A stretch of DNA of 64,000 nt. Origin: Streptomyces sp. CB09001 (lineage in GTDB: Bacteria; Actinomycetota; Actinomycetes; Streptomycetales; Streptomycetaceae). The notes under the pieces were generated by a model, which saw only the letters and a list, made by a program, of their open reading frames with translations, did not search any database and had not been told where the DNA came from. Location: the NCBI RefSeq assembly GCF_003369795.1, contig NZ_CP026730.1:1860001-1924000 (forward strand), in the 5' to 3' direction. A program made the translations under genes and the position numbers. Shown here in pieces: positions 1 through 9,120 of this stretch (position 1 is its first letter; each line of letters opens with the position of its first letter).

Positions 1-51
1 GCTCAGAGCGTTCCTCGTCCCGGCCGGGTTCACACCAGGGGTGCGGGCGCA

Positions 52-68
52 CCGGGGGCGCGCCCCGG
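52..68 (-). terminator. possible terminator of the DUF475 gene
   Basis: A GC-rich inverted repeat (CCGGGG, five bases, CCCCGG) begins about 18 bases past the stop codon of the minus-strand DUF475 gene. A second small dyad, GGTGCG-gg-CGCACC, sits at 40-53. There is no T-run, which is usual for Streptomyces terminators. Confidence 0.35.
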
Positions 69-85
69 CCCGGGGATCAAGGGTT

Positions 86-1228
86 TCACACCCCGGAGGA
101 GACCTCCGCCTTCTCCTGGTCGCCGTCTCCCCCGGCCGCCGCCAGTGCGCGGTTGCGGCGCACCGAGGAGAAGAAGGACCAGCCGATCAGGGCGACGCCG
201 ACGAGGCCGGTGATGATCTCGTGGATCTCGTACTGGATGGTGACCAGCAGGATCACGGCGAGGGCGCCGATGGCGTAGTGGGCGCCGTGCTCCAGGTAGA
301 CGTAGTCGTCGAGGGTGCCCTGGCGGACCAGGTAGACGGTCAGGGACCGCACGTACATGGCGCCGATGCCGAGACCCAGGGCCATCAGGACGATGTCGTT
401 GGTGATGGCGAAGGCGCCGATGACACCGTCGAAGGAGAAGGACGCGTCCAGGACCTCCAGGTAGAGGAACATGAAGAACGCCGCCTTGCCCGCCAGCTTG
501 ACGGCCGACTTGGGCTTGCCGGTGCGCGCGGCTTTCTCTTCCTCCTCGTGCTCCCGTTCCTCCTCCTCTTCGAGTTTGTCCTCGAAGTAGCCGGAGAGTC
601 CGCCGACGATCATGTAAGTGATCAGGCCCGCGATGCCCGCCAGGAGCACCGTCTCCGCCTTGTCGGCATGGGCGCCGCCGTGCTGGTGGGCGTGGGCGCC
701 GAAGGTGATCGCGGAGACCAGCAGCACGATCAGGGCGATGCAGACCGACAGCATGTCGACCTTGCCGAGCTTGGCCAGCGGACGCTCCAGCCAGGCCAGC
801 CACTTGATGTCCCGGTCCTCGAAGATGAAGTCGAGGAAGATCATCAGAAGGAACATGCCGCCGAAGGCGGCGATCGACGGATGGGCGTCCGTCACCAGCT
901 CCTGATAGCGGTCCTTGTCGGTGAGCGCGAGGTCGACGGCCTCGATCGGTCCGAGCTGGGCGCTGATCGCCACGATCACGACCGGGAAGACCAGGCGCAT
1001 GCCGAACACGGCGATGAGGATGCCGATGGTGAGGAAGATCTTCTGCCAGAAGGCATTCATCTTCTTCAGGATCCCGGCGTTGACCACCGCGTTGTCGAAG
1101 GACAGCGAGATCTCCATGATGGAGAGGATCGCCACGATGCCGAAGGCGGTCCACCCCCCGTAGAAGACCGCCGCGACCAGGCCGAGCGCGGTGACCGCGA
1201 ACGACCAGCCGAAGGTTTTCAGAAGCAC
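86..1228 (-). CDS. DUF475 (TerC-like) integral membrane protein
   Basis: 380 residues with several hydrophobic segments (about 5-45, 60-95, 145-175, 195-220, 245-330), interrupted by a Glu-rich cytoplasmic loop near residues 218-235. The early motif around residues 35-50 (MEISLSFDNAVVNA) is the acidic and Asn signature of TerC/DUF475 membrane proteins, which are linked to tellurite and metal-ion stress. It lies next to two TerD genes, and TerC-like and TerD proteins are thought to act together at the membrane. The start codon is GTG at 1228 with only a weak upstream GGG. The substrate or ion is unknown. Confidence 0.85.
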   Translation of the reverse strand: MLLKTFGWSFAVTALGLVAAVFYGGWTAFGIVAILSIMEISLSFDNAVVNAGILKKMNAFWQKIFLTIGILIAVFGMRLVFPVVIVAISAQLGPIEAVDLALTDKDRYQELVTDAHPSIAAFGGMFLLMIFLDFIFEDRDIKWLAWLERPLAKLGKVDMLSVCIALIVLLVSAITFGAHAHQHGGAHADKAETVLLAGIAGLITYMIVGGLSGYFEDKLEEEEEREHEEEEKAARTGKPKSAVKLAGKAAFFMFLYLEVLDASFSFDGVIGAFAITNDIVLMALGLGIGAMYVRSLTVYLVRQGTLDDYVYLEHGAHYAIGALAVILLVTIQYEIHEIITGLVGVALIGWSFFSSVRRNRALAAAGGDGDQEKAEVSSGV

Positions 1229-1277
1229 TGGCTACCCAATCGTGTGTGTACGGGGCTCCCCCGCGCCGTACTCGGCT

Positions 1278-1853
1278 TTACGAAACGTTGACTCCGAAGT
1301 CTAGAGCGATGCCGCGAAGCCCCGACGCGTACCCCTGCCCCACCGCACGGAACTTCCACTCGCCCTGGTAGCGGTAGAGCTCGCCGAAGATCATCGCGGT
1401 CTCCGTGGAGGCGTCCTCACTGAGGTCGTAGCGGGCCAGCTCCTGGCCGTCGGCCTGGTTGACGACCCGGATGAAGGCGTTGCTGACCTGGCCGAAGGTC
1501 TGGCCGCGCTCGTCGGCCATGTGGATCGAGACCGGGAAGACGATCTTGTCGCAGTGGGCCGGCACCTTGGAGAGGTCGACCAGCAGCGACTCGTCGTCGC
1601 CGTCGCCCTCGCCGGTGAGGTTGTCGCCGGTGTGCTCGATCGAGCCGTCCGGGCTCTTGAGCTGGTTGTAGAAGACGAACCACTCGTCGCCGAGCACCCG
1701 GCCGCTGCTGCACACGAGTGCGCTCGCGTCGAGGTCGAAGGGTGCTCCGGTGGTGGAACGCGCGTCCCAGCCGAGTCCGACCAGTACCTGTGTGAGGTTC
1801 GGTGCGGCCTTGGACAGGGAGACGTTGCCGCCCTTGGCAAGCGTGACGCCCAT
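1278..1853 (-). CDS. TerD family calcium-binding stress protein (copy 1)
   Basis: 191 residues, the normal TerD length. It opens [15 protein letters not shown] and carries the paired acidic calcium-binding segments of the family: DLDASAL near residues 41-47 and [13 protein letters not shown] near 76-88. TerD proteins are cytoplasmic calcium-binding proteins associated with tellurite resistance, phage inhibition and, in streptomycetes, development. The ATG at 1853 was chosen because a GGGGAGGG ribosome site lies about seven bases upstream, although the frame stays open further 5'. It is closely related to the next upstream gene, so the two look like a tandem duplication, but a strong terminator separates them. 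Confidence 0.93.
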   Translation of the reverse strand: MGVTLAKGGNVSLSKAAPNLTQVLVGLGWDARSTTGAPFDLDASALVCSSGRVLGDEWFVFYNQLKSPDGSIEHTGDNLTGEGDGDDESLLVDLSKVPAHCDKIVFPVSIHMADERGQTFGQVSNAFIRVVNQADGQELARYDLSEDASTETAMIFGELYRYQGEWKFRAVGQGYASGLRGIALDFGVNVS

Positions 1854-1895
1854 GGTGATGGTCCCTCCCCGGGTGATGGTTCCTGGTTTCCTGCG

Positions 1896-1932
1896 CGTCC
1901 GGCGCCGCACGTAAACCGTGCGGCGCCGGACG
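1896..1932 (-). terminator. terminator between the two terD genes
   Basis: A perfect 16-bp inverted repeat (1896-1911 and 1917-1932) with a 5-base loop TAAAC. It begins about 14 bases after the stop codon of the upstream terD copy. Being intercistronic, it could also attenuate read-through into copy 1. Confidence 0.8.
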
Positions 1933-1946
1933 GGTCGGACAGTCGC

Positions 1947-2522
1947 TCAGACGTTCACGCCGAAGTCCTGGGCGATGCCGCGCAGGCCGGAGGCGTAGCC
2001 CTGGCCGATGGCGCGGAACTTCCACTCCGCGCCGTGGCGGTACAGCTCGCCGAAGACCATGGCGGTCTCCGTGGAGGCGTCCTCGCTCAGGTCGTAGCGG
2101 GCGATCTCGGCCTCGCCGGCCTGGTTGACGACGCGGATGAACGCGTTGCGCACCTGGCCGAAGGACTGCTGGCGGTTCTCGGCGTCGTAGATCGAGACCG
2201 GGAAGACGATCTTCTCGATGTCGGCGGGGACCGTGGCGAGGTTGATCTTGATCTGCTCGTCGTCGCCCTCGCCCTCACCGGTGATGTTGTCGCCGGTGTG
2301 CTCGACCGATCCGTCCGGGCTCTTCAGGTTGTTGAAGAAGATGAAGTGCGCGTCGCTGGCGACCTTGCCGCCGCTGTTCAGCAGCAGCGCGCTGGCGTCG
2401 AGGTCGAAGTCGGTGCCGGTCGTGGTGCGGATGTCCCACCCCAGACCGACGATGACCGCGGTCAGGCCGGGGGCCTCCTTGGTCAGCGAAACGTTGCCGC
2501 CCTTGCTGAGGCTGACTCCCAC
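1947..2522 (-). CDS. TerD family calcium-binding stress protein (copy 2)
   Basis: 191 residues, closely similar along the whole length to the neighbouring TerD copy. It keeps DLDASALLL near residue 41 and the acidic [13 protein letters not shown] segment, which bind calcium in this family. The start is GTG at 2522, supported by a GGAGGA ribosome site four bases upstream. An 18-bp perfect palindrome lies about 50 bases upstream and is a candidate operator. It is the promoter-proximal gene of the pair. The role is inferred from the family: cytoplasmic metal or tellurite stress response together with the downstream TerC-like protein. Confidence 0.93.
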   Translation of the reverse strand: MGVSLSKGGNVSLTKEAPGLTAVIVGLGWDIRTTTGTDFDLDASALLLNSGGKVASDAHFIFFNNLKSPDGSVEHTGDNITGEGEGDDEQIKINLATVPADIEKIVFPVSIYDAENRQQSFGQVRNAFIRVVNQAGEAEIARYDLSEDASTETAMVFGELYRHGAEWKFRAIGQGYASGLRGIAQDFGVNV

Positions 2523-2573
2523 GAGTCCTCCATTGGTGTCCAGGGGCGGGGTGCCCCGTAGTGCGTGGATATC

Positions 2574-2591
2574 GGATCAACGAGTTGATCC
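2574..2591 (-). promoter_or_regulatory. 18-bp palindrome and promoter elements upstream of terD copy 2
   Basis: GGATCAAC-GA-GTTGATCC is a perfect dyad centred about 60 bases before the GTG start. On the minus strand a TAGGAT hexamer overlaps its 5' half (2588-2593). A GGGAAC-N19-GTTG arrangement across the same stretch resembles a SigR-class promoter. The dyad is seen directly; the promoter class is inference. Confidence 0.45.
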
Positions 2592-2690
2592 TAGTGACGG
2601 GTTCCCGCGCCCCGCAGTCCCCGGAGCCGACCAATCACGTGGTGTCGGTACTTGGTGCCGCCACGCGGGGCCGGCCGGCGGGGGCGCCGG

Positions 2691-3149
2691 TCACAGGGCG
2701 TCGAGCGCCTTCACGTACTCGGCCAGGTCACGGGCGTCCGGCAGACCGTTGACCACGGTCCAGCGCACGACACCCTCCTGGTCGATCACGAAGGTGCCGC
2801 GGACGGCGCAACCCTTGTCCTCGTCGAAGACGCCGTAGGCGCGCGAGACGTTGCCGTGCGGCCAGAAGTCGGACAGCAGCGGGTACTCCAGGCCCTCCTG
2901 CTCGGCGAAGACGCGCAGGGTGTGGATGGAGTCGTTGGAGACGGCGAGCACCTCGGTGTCCCGGTCGGAGAACTGCGGCAGGTTGTCGCGCACCTCGCAC
3001 AGCTCGCCGGTGCACACACCGGTGAAGGCGAAGGGGTAGAAGAGCAGCACGACGTTCTTCCGGCCGCGGAACTCGGACAGCCGGACGGCCCTGCCGTGGT
3101 TGTCCTTGAGTTCGAAATCGGGGGCCTTGTCGCCGACCTGGATCGCCAT
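2691..3149 (-). CDS. bcp: PrxQ/Bcp-type thioredoxin-dependent peroxiredoxin
   Basis: 152 residues starting [19 protein letters not shown]. The peroxidatic cysteine is Cys46 in [10 protein letters not shown], and Cys51 five residues later is the usual resolving cysteine of atypical 2-Cys PrxQ/Bcp proteins. The enzyme reduces hydrogen peroxide and organic hydroperoxides in the cytoplasm using thioredoxin. The ATG at 3149 is the family start; the frame is open further 5' but that extension is Arg/Pro-rich and unlike peroxiredoxins. It sits between DUF3052 and the terD pair on the same strand, about 168 bases from terD, so it is probably its own unit. Confidence 0.92.
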   Translation of the reverse strand: MAIQVGDKAPDFELKDNHGRAVRLSEFRGRKNVVLLFYPFAFTGVCTGELCEVRDNLPQFSDRDTEVLAVSNDSIHTLRVFAEQEGLEYPLLSDFWPHGNVSRAYGVFDEDKGCAVRGTFVIDQEGVVRWTVVNGLPDARDLAEYVKALDAL

Positions 3150-3248
3150 GTCCCGTTCGTCCCTTCCGTAGGAAGATCTCCGCGGGAAGATCCCGTGGGT
3201 GATTCGCTGGAAACACCCTACGCAGGGACGGTCGCGGACCCGCGGACG

Positions 3249-3266
3249 GGCCGACAGCCGTCGGCC
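3249..3266 (-). terminator. terminator of the DUF3052 gene
   Basis: GGCCGAC-agcc-GTCGGCC is a perfect 7-bp stem with a 4-base loop, extendable by four pairs past a bulge. It begins about 45 bases after the DUF3052 stop on the minus strand. Confidence 0.55.
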
Positions 3267-3309
3267 GTCGACCCGCCCGGAGTCCGGAATGTCACGGAGC
3301 CCGGTCGGG

Positions 3310-3747
3310 CTACCGCTTGGACTTGGCGGCCTTGGGCGTCGCCAGCCGGCTGCCACTCCAGTCCTTGCCGACGCTGACGCTCTTGGACGCCGTCAGTCCG
3401 GCGGTCGTCGAGGCTTCCGAGATGTCACTGGCCTCGACGTAACCGTCACGGCCGGTCTTCGGCGTGAGAAGGAGGATCGACCCGCCCTCTTCGATGTACG
3501 TGGTGGCATCCACCAGCGCATCCGTCAGGTCGCCGTCGTCGTCACGGAACCACAGCACGACGGCATCGGCCACGTCCTCGTAGTCCTCGTCCACCAGCTC
3601 GCCCTCGACGGCGCCCTCAATGGCCTCGCGGAGCTCCTGGTCGACGTCGTCGTCGTAGCCGATCTCCTGGACCACCTGCCCGGGCTGGAAACCCAGCCTG
3701 GCGGCAGGGTTCGTCCGCTCCTCCGCGTGGTCCGCGGTCGCGCTCAC
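3310..3747 (-). CDS. DUF3052 domain-containing protein
   Basis: 145 residues. The start is GTG at 3747 (reading [13 protein letters not shown]), supported by a CAGGAGG site with about seven bases of spacing. The protein is acidic, with clusters such as [16 protein letters not shown] and [23 protein letters not shown], and has a basic C-terminal tail ending KAAKSKR. DUF3052 proteins are small, conserved actinobacterial cytoplasmic proteins of unknown biochemical function. It is divergent from aceE across a 420-base intergenic region, an arrangement suggesting a shared regulatory region but not proving a shared function. Confidence 0.85.
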   Translation of the reverse strand: MSATADHAEERTNPAARLGFQPGQVVQEIGYDDDVDQELREAIEGAVEGELVDEDYEDVADAVVLWFRDDDGDLTDALVDATTYIEEGGSILLLTPKTGRDGYVEASDISEASTTAGLTASKSVSVGKDWSGSRLATPKAAKSKR

Positions 3748-4093
3748 GGGTTGCCTCCTGATCATGTTTCGGTAGATGTCTTCAGCCACGCGCGTGCGCG
3801 AGGCTTGGCCGTAGTCCACACGGGCGGGACGGATCGCGCAAGTACCCGGCGTCTGGGACCGCCGAAACGGTGACGATCCCGGCCGTGTCGCCGCAACTCC
3901 AGCCATGCCGTCCAGCCCGAAGGTGACGTACACCACACCTATCTGCCCCGTTTGCGTATTTGGGAACCAAGTGTGGGTACGAGACTCGAATGAACGTGCC
4001 CCCGATCCTCACGGGAGAACCGGTTACCCCACGGTACAGATGACGATTGCCCCCGCGAGGTACACGATGGGGAACCGGCGGGGGAATCGGCGC
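3748..4093. other. divergent intergenic region between DUF3052 and aceE
   Basis: About 345 bases without a supported gene. Open frames here have no family resemblance and no ribosome sites. Part of it is less GC-rich than the surroundings (for example 3940-3990), as expected for promoters firing both ways. No convincing -35/-10 pair was resolved by eye. Confidence 0.4.
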
Positions 4094-4137
4094 AGAAACC
4101 CGGGAAGAACCGGAGAGAACCCGGGAAGAAACCCGGA
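4094..4137 (+). repeat. four-unit ~11-bp tandem repeat in the aceE leader
   Basis: Four consecutive units of the form AGAA(A)CCCGGGA occupy 4094-4105, 4106-4115, 4116-4126 and 4127-4137. The 10-12 base period equals one helical turn, so all copies face the same side of the DNA. The array ends 30 bases before the aceE start codon. It could be an operator for a cooperatively binding regulator or an mRNA leader element. Confidence 0.6.
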
Positions 4138-4167
4138 AAGACGGCCCTCTGACAGCGAAGGAACAGC

Positions 4168-6924
4168 GTGGCTTCCGCATCCGATCGCAGTGATCGCAGT
4201 CCGATCATCATTGGCGGCCTTCCCAGTCAGGTTCCTGACTTCGACCCCGAGGAAACCCAGGAGTGGCTGGACTCGCTCGACGCCGCCGTCGACGAGCGCG
4301 GCCGGGAGCGGGCCCGCTACCTGATGCTGCGGCTGATCGAGCGGGCCCGCGAGAAGCGCGTGGCCGTGCCCGAGATGCGCAGCACGGACTACGTCAACAC
4401 CATCCCGACCAAGAGCGAGCCGTTCTTCCCCGGCAACGAGGAGATCGAACGCAAGATCCTCAACGCCACCCGCTGGAACGCGGCGGTGATGGTCTCGCGC
4501 GCGCAGCGGCCCGGGATCGGCGTCGGCGGTCACATCGCGACCTTCGCCTCCTCCGCCTCCCTGTACGACGTGGGCTTCAACCACTTCTTCCGGGGCAAGG
4601 ACGAGGGCGACGGCGGCGACCAGGTCTTCTTCCAGGGGCACGCCTCGCCGGGCATCTACGCGCGCGCGTACCTGCTCGACCGGCTCAGCGAGGAGCACCT
4701 CGACGGCTTCCGCCAGGAGAAGTCCAAGGCGCCGCACGCGCTGTCCTCGTACCCGCATCCGCGGTCGATGCCGGACTTCTGGGAGTTCCCGACGGTCTCG
4801 ATGGGCCTCGGCCCGATCGGCGCGATCTTCCAGGCGCGGATGAACCGCTACATGCACGCGCGCGGGATCGCCGACACCTCCAAGTCGCACGTGTGGGCCT
4901 TCCTCGGCGACGGCGAGATGGACGAGCCGGAGTCGCTGGGCCAGTTGTCCATCGCCGCCCGGGAGGGCCTGGACAACCTGACCTTCGTGGTCAACTGCAA
5001 CCTCCAGCGCCTCGACGGCCCGGTACGCGGCAACGGCAAGATCATCCAGGAGCTGGAGTCGGTCTTCCGGGGCGCCGGCTGGAACGTGATCAAGCTGGTC
5101 TGGGACCGCACCTGGGACCCGCTGCTGGCCCAGGACCGCGACGGCGTGCTGGTCAACCGCATGAACACGACGCCGGACGGCCAGTTCCAGACGTACGCCA
5201 CCGAGTCCGGCGCCTACATCCGCGACCACTTCTTCGGCGACGACCACCGGCTGCGCGCGATGGTCGAGAACATGACCGACGACCAGATCCTGCACCTGGG
5301 CCGCGGCGGCCACGACCACCGCAAGATCTACGCGGCGTACAAGGCGGCGCTGGAGCACGAGGGCCAGCCGACGGTCGTCCTGGCCAAGACGATCAAGGGC
5401 TGGACGCTGGGCCCGAACTTCGAGGGCCGCAACGCCACGCACCAGATGAAGAAGCTGACGGTCGACGACCTCAAGCGCTTCCGCGACCGGCTGCACCTGC
5501 CGATCTCCGACAAGGAGCTGGAGTCCGGCCCGCCGCCGTACTACCACCCGGGCCGGGAGACCGAGGAGATGCAGTACATGCACGACCGGCGCCTGGGCTG
5601 CGGCGGGTACGTGCCGACCCGGGTCGTGCGGTCGAAGCCGCTCGCGCTGCCGGACGACAAGACGTACGCGACCGTGAAGAAGGGCTCGGGTCAGCAGTCC
5701 ATCGCGACGACGATGGCCTTTGTGCGCCTGCTGAAGGACCTCATGCGGGACAAGGAGATCGGCAAGCGGTTCGTGCTGATCGCGCCGGACGAGTACCGCA
5801 CGTTCGGCATGGACTCCTTCTTCCCGAGCGCGAAGATCTACAACCCGCTCGGCCAGCAGTACGAGTCGGTGGACCGCGATCTGCTGCTCGCCTACAAGGA
5901 GGCGCCGAACGGGCAGATGCTGCACGACGGCATCTCCGAGGCCGGCTGCACGGCCTCGCTGATCGCGGCGGGCTCGGCGTACGCCACGCACGGCGAACCG
6001 CTCATCCCGGTGTACGTCTTCTACTCGATGTTCGGTTTCCAGCGCACCGGCGACCAGTTCTGGCAGATGGGTGACCAGTTGGCGCGCGGTTTCGTACTGG
6101 GCGCGACTGCCGGCCGTACGACGCTGACCGGTGAGGGTCTCCAGCACGCGGACGGACACTCGCAGTTGCTGGCGTCGACCAACCCGGCCTGCGTGGCCTA
6201 CGACCCCGCCTTCGGGTTCGAGATCGCGCACATCGTCAAGGACGGGCTGCGCCGGATGTACGGCGGCGACGAACAGCACCCGCACGGCGAGGACGTCTTC
6301 TACTACCTCACCGTCTACAACGAGCCCATCCGGCACCCGGCCGAGCCCGAGAACGTGGACGTCGAGGGCATCCTCAAGGGCGTGTACCGCTTCAGCGAGG
6401 GCACCGGCGGCTCGATCCCGGCGCAGATCATGGCGTCCGGCGTCGCGATGCCGTGGGCCGTGGAGGCGCAGCGCATCCTCGCCGAGGAGTGGAACGTGCG
6501 CGCCGACGTCTGGTCGGCGACCTCCTGGAACGAGCTGCGGCGCGAGGCCGTGGCCTGCGAGGAGCACAACCTGCTGCATCCCGAGGAGGAGCAGCGGGTG
6601 CCGTGGGTGACGCGGAAGCTGGCGGGGGCTCAGGGGCCGTTCGTGGCGGTCTCCGACTGGATGCGGTCGGTGCCGGACCAGATCGCGCGGTGGGTGCCGG
6701 GGACGTACCAGTCGCTGGGCGCGGACGGGTTCGGCTTCGCGGACACGCGGGGGGCGGCGCGGCGGTTCTTCCACATCGACGCGGAGTCGATCGTGGTGGG
6801 CGTGCTGGGCGAGCTGGCCCGGGAGGGGAAGGTCGACCGGTCGGTGCTGAAGCAGGCGATCGACCGGTACCGGCTGCTCGACGTGGCCGCGGCGGACCCG
6901 GGGGTGGCAGGCGGGGACGCGTAG
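4168..6924 (+). CDS. aceE: pyruvate dehydrogenase E1 component, homodimeric type
   Basis: 918 residues, the usual size of homodimeric AceE. It decarboxylates pyruvate with thiamine diphosphate and acetylates the lipoyl arm of E2 in the cytoplasmic pyruvate dehydrogenase complex. The ThDP/magnesium motif begins [12 protein letters not shown] at about residue 247 and ends near VVNCN at about 278. Other AceE signatures include [22 protein letters not shown] (residues about 115-136) and the C-terminal domain [21 protein letters not shown]. The start is GTG at 4168 with GAAGGAA six bases upstream. No E2 or E3 gene is adjacent. A helically phased repeat array sits in its leader and a strong terminator follows 31 bases after the stop. 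Confidence 0.97.
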   Translation: MASASDRSDRSPIIIGGLPSQVPDFDPEETQEWLDSLDAAVDERGRERARYLMLRLIERAREKRVAVPEMRSTDYVNTIPTKSEPFFPGNEEIERKILNATRWNAAVMVSRAQRPGIGVGGHIATFASSASLYDVGFNHFFRGKDEGDGGDQVFFQGHASPGIYARAYLLDRLSEEHLDGFRQEKSKAPHALSSYPHPRSMPDFWEFPTVSMGLGPIGAIFQARMNRYMHARGIADTSKSHVWAFLGDGEMDEPESLGQLSIAAREGLDNLTFVVNCNLQRLDGPVRGNGKIIQELESVFRGAGWNVIKLVWDRTWDPLLAQDRDGVLVNRMNTTPDGQFQTYATESGAYIRDHFFGDDHRLRAMVENMTDDQILHLGRGGHDHRKIYAAYKAALEHEGQPTVVLAKTIKGWTLGPNFEGRNATHQMKKLTVDDLKRFRDRLHLPISDKELESGPPPYYHPGRETEEMQYMHDRRLGCGGYVPTRVVRSKPLALPDDKTYATVKKGSGQQSIATTMAFVRLLKDLMRDKEIGKRFVLIAPDEYRTFGMDSFFPSAKIYNPLGQQYESVDRDLLLAYKEAPNGQMLHDGISEAGCTASLIAAGSAYATHGEPLIPVYVFYSMFGFQRTGDQFWQMGDQLARGFVLGATAGRTTLTGEGLQHADGHSQLLASTNPACVAYDPAFGFEIAHIVKDGLRRMYGGDEQHPHGEDVFYYLTVYNEPIRHPAEPENVDVEGILKGVYRFSEGTGGSIPAQIMASGVAMPWAVEAQRILAEEWNVRADVWSATSWNELRREAVACEEHNLLHPEEEQRVPWVTRKLAGAQGPFVAVSDWMRSVPDQIARWVPGTYQSLGADGFGFADTRGAARRFFHIDAESIVVGVLGELAREGKVDRSVLKQAIDRYRLLDVAAADPGVAGGDA

Positions 6925-6952
6925 GACGCACCCCGGCCGGGTGGCACACGGC

Positions 6953-7207
6953 TCACCCCCGCCCGTAACGGGCGGGGGCGGGAACATCCGGGCGAAGGGT
7001 GACGCCGGGGCCGAGCACGATCCCCGGCACCAAGAGGCCGGTGACCGCGCAGACGACTCCGGCGACTGCGAGCGTCGCGCGATCCTGCCCGGTCCATGAC
7101 CACGTCCGGCCACGTGAGCGGGGGCACCTGCGCGACCCCTGTCCAAGGCTCGCCGTCAACGCCCTGAACTCCTTGTGGAGTTCGAGTACCCCGGCGCGGA
7201 GTGTCAT
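6953..7207 (-). CDS. possible small membrane protein, uncertain
   Basis: 84 residues starting MTLRAGVLELHKEF. It has a basic stretch followed by one hydrophobic segment (ATLAVAGVVCAVTGLLVPGI), which could be a single membrane anchor. I do not recognise a family. Its last codons run through the aceE terminator hairpin, which weakens the case that it is a real gene. No clear ribosome site was found. Confidence 0.3.
   Translation of the reverse strand: MTLRAGVLELHKEFRALTASLGQGSRRCPRSRGRTWSWTGQDRATLAVAGVVCAVTGLLVPGIVLGPGVTLRPDVPAPARYGRG
6956..6978 (+). terminator. aceE: aceE terminator
   Basis: A perfect 11-bp inverted repeat (CCCCCGCCCGT, one base, ACGGGCGGGGG), starting 31 bases after the aceE stop codon. 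Confidence 0.8.
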
Positions 7208-7395
7208 GCCTGCCTCGAACGCGCTGCCTGCGCGCCGCCCCCCTCCGGCAGCGCGCCGCAGCCGCACGCCCTCCGTGCCCTGCGGAGGACTTGACCCACT
7301 GTGACCTGCGAGGTCCGGCGGAGGGGCGGGTTCTCGGCCCCGTCACCCTGATGGACGAAAACGGGGGACGGGACCGACGAACTCCGCGGGCCGGA

Positions 7396-9006
7396 TCAGA
7401 TGTGGCCGACGCCCGCGCCCGCCTCCGCGTTCTCACCGCGCTTGGTGAGGAAGGCGACGAACACCGCCACGACCGCGACCCCGGCGGCGACCAGCGAGGC
7501 CAGGCTCATGCCGGAGATGAAGGTGTCGTGGGCGACGTCCGCGATCTTCCCGGCGACCTCGGCGGGAGTGCCCGGCGCCACCGGCGGGACACCGACCCGG
7601 ACCGCCTCGGAGGCGCCGTCCGCCTGCTCCGGCGTCAGCTCGGGCAGGCCCGCGTCCGCCCAGTTGCCCGGGAGGTCGCTGTCGACCTTGGAGGCCATCA
7701 CGGCGCCCAGCACGGCCGTGCCGAGGCTGCCGCCGATCTGCATCGCCGCCTGCTGGAGACCGCCGGCCACGCCCGAGAGCTCCATCGGCGCGTTGCCGAC
7801 GATGACCTCGGTGGCGCCGACCATGACGGGCGCCAGGCCGAGGCCGAGCAGGGCGAACCAGATCGACATCAGACCGCTGCCGGTGTCCGTCTCCAGGGTG
7901 GAGATGCCGAACATGGCGACGGCGGTGCACACCATGCCGCCGGCCAGCGGGATGCGCGGGCCGACCTTGGTGATCATCGCGCCGGCCAGCGGCGAGGCGA
8001 CGATCATCATGCCGGTGAGCGGCAGCAGGTGCAGACCGGCGTCGATCGGGCTCATGCCGTGGACGTTCTGCAGGTAGAAGGTGACGAAGAACAGGCCGCC
8101 CATGAAGGCGATGGCCATCAGCACCATCAGGACCACACCGGCCGACAGCGGCACCGAGCGGAACATCGCCAGTGGGATCAGCGGCTCCTTCACCTTGGTC
8201 TCCCACACGGAGAACAGGACGAAGCCCACCACAGAGCCGACGATGTACGTCCAGGTCTGGCCGGAGCCCCAGCCCCACTCGGGAGCCTTGATCAGCGCCC
8301 AGACTAGGGCGAACATCGAGGCCGACAGCAGCACGATGCCCACGACGTCGAAGGAGCGCGGCGCGTTCTCGGCCCGGTGGTCCAGCAGGATCATGACGCC
8401 GAGCACGACGGCGACGATGCCCACCGGCACGTTGATGAAGAACACGGACTGCCAGCTGACGTGCTCGACCAGCACGCCGCCGAGGATCGGGCCGCCCGCG
8501 GTGGAGGCGCCGATGACCATGCCCCAGATGCCGATGGCCATGTTGAGCTTCTCGGCCGGGAAGGTGGCCCGCAGCAGGCCGAGCGCGGCCGGCATCAGCA
8601 GCGCGCCGAACAGGCCCTGGAAGACCCGGAAGACGATGACCGCGGCGATGCTGCCGGAGAGGCCGATGGCGCCGGAGGAGGCCGCGAAGCCCGCCACGCC
8701 GATGAGGAAGGTCTGCCGGTGGCCGAAGCGGTCACCGAGCTTGCCCGCGGTGATCAGGGCGACCGCGAGCGCGAGGAAGTAGGCGTTGGTGATCCACTGG
8801 ACGTCCGCGAGGCTGGCGTCCAGGTCGTCCTGGATGGCCGGGTTGGCGATCGCCACGATGGTGCCGTCGAGGGCCACCATCATGACCCCGACCGCGACGG
8901 TGACGAGGGTGACCCACGGATGGCCGCGCCATCCCTTGGCGGGCGGTGAATCCGTCGGTGCTCCGTCACCCGGCCCCGGCTTGCCGAGCGTGGTCTGACT
9001 AGTCAT
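7396..9006 (-). CDS. MFS drug exporter, DHA2 (14-helix) family
   Basis: 536 residues with about 14 hydrophobic segments. The N-terminal half carries the DHA2/EmrB-QacA pattern: VALDGTIVAIANPAIQDDL near residues 43-61, WITNAYFLALAVALITAGKLGDRFGHR (motif A, G-K-L-G-D-R-F-G-R type) near 70-96, and the motif C region GPILGGVLVEHVSWQSVFFINVP near 165-187. It is expected to be a proton-driven exporter of drugs or metabolites in the cell membrane. The ATG at 9006 was chosen because upstream in-frame codons run into the regulatory region. It is transcribed divergently from a TetR gene that probably represses it. Confidence 0.92.
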   Translation of the reverse strand: MTSQTTLGKPGPGDGAPTDSPPAKGWRGHPWVTLVTVAVGVMMVALDGTIVAIANPAIQDDLDASLADVQWITNAYFLALAVALITAGKLGDRFGHRQTFLIGVAGFAASSGAIGLSGSIAAVIVFRVFQGLFGALLMPAALGLLRATFPAEKLNMAIGIWGMVIGASTAGGPILGGVLVEHVSWQSVFFINVPVGIVAVVLGVMILLDHRAENAPRSFDVVGIVLLSASMFALVWALIKAPEWGWGSGQTWTYIVGSVVGFVLFSVWETKVKEPLIPLAMFRSVPLSAGVVLMVLMAIAFMGGLFFVTFYLQNVHGMSPIDAGLHLLPLTGMMIVASPLAGAMITKVGPRIPLAGGMVCTAVAMFGISTLETDTGSGLMSIWFALLGLGLAPVMVGATEVIVGNAPMELSGVAGGLQQAAMQIGGSLGTAVLGAVMASKVDSDLPGNWADAGLPELTPEQADGASEAVRVGVPPVAPGTPAEVAGKIADVAHDTFISGMSLASLVAAGVAVVAVFVAFLTKRGENAEAGAGVGHI

Positions 9007-9120
9007 ACCGCTGAGGCTAATGACAGCCTCTGACAGTTGACAAACCAATTCACGAGACAGTAACTGACAAGACATCCCCCATTAGCCTGAACAGGGGAAA
9101 CCGTACGAAGGAGAGAACTT
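9007..9120. promoter_or_regulatory. divergent promoter/operator region between MFS exporter and TetR gene
   Basis: This 114-base gap has related TGACAG/CTGACA half-sites on both strands (9024-9040 and 9052-9070), including the small palindrome CAGT-a-ACTG. A CATTAGCCT string occurs once on each strand next to the two start regions, suggesting near-symmetric -10 elements. On the minus strand TTGTCA is followed 17 bases later by TTAGCC. It is the expected binding site for the TetR product. Confidence 0.5.

Noticed and set aside
4024..7146. A 1040-codon open frame on the minus strand opposite aceE
   Set aside because: Arg/His/Val-rich shadow of a GC-rich gene; the plus-strand frame is unmistakable AceE with a ribosome site and terminator.
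6630..7436. A 268-codon minus-strand frame overlapping the aceE end
   Set aside because: No conserved motif or ribosome site, and composition typical of an antisense frame.
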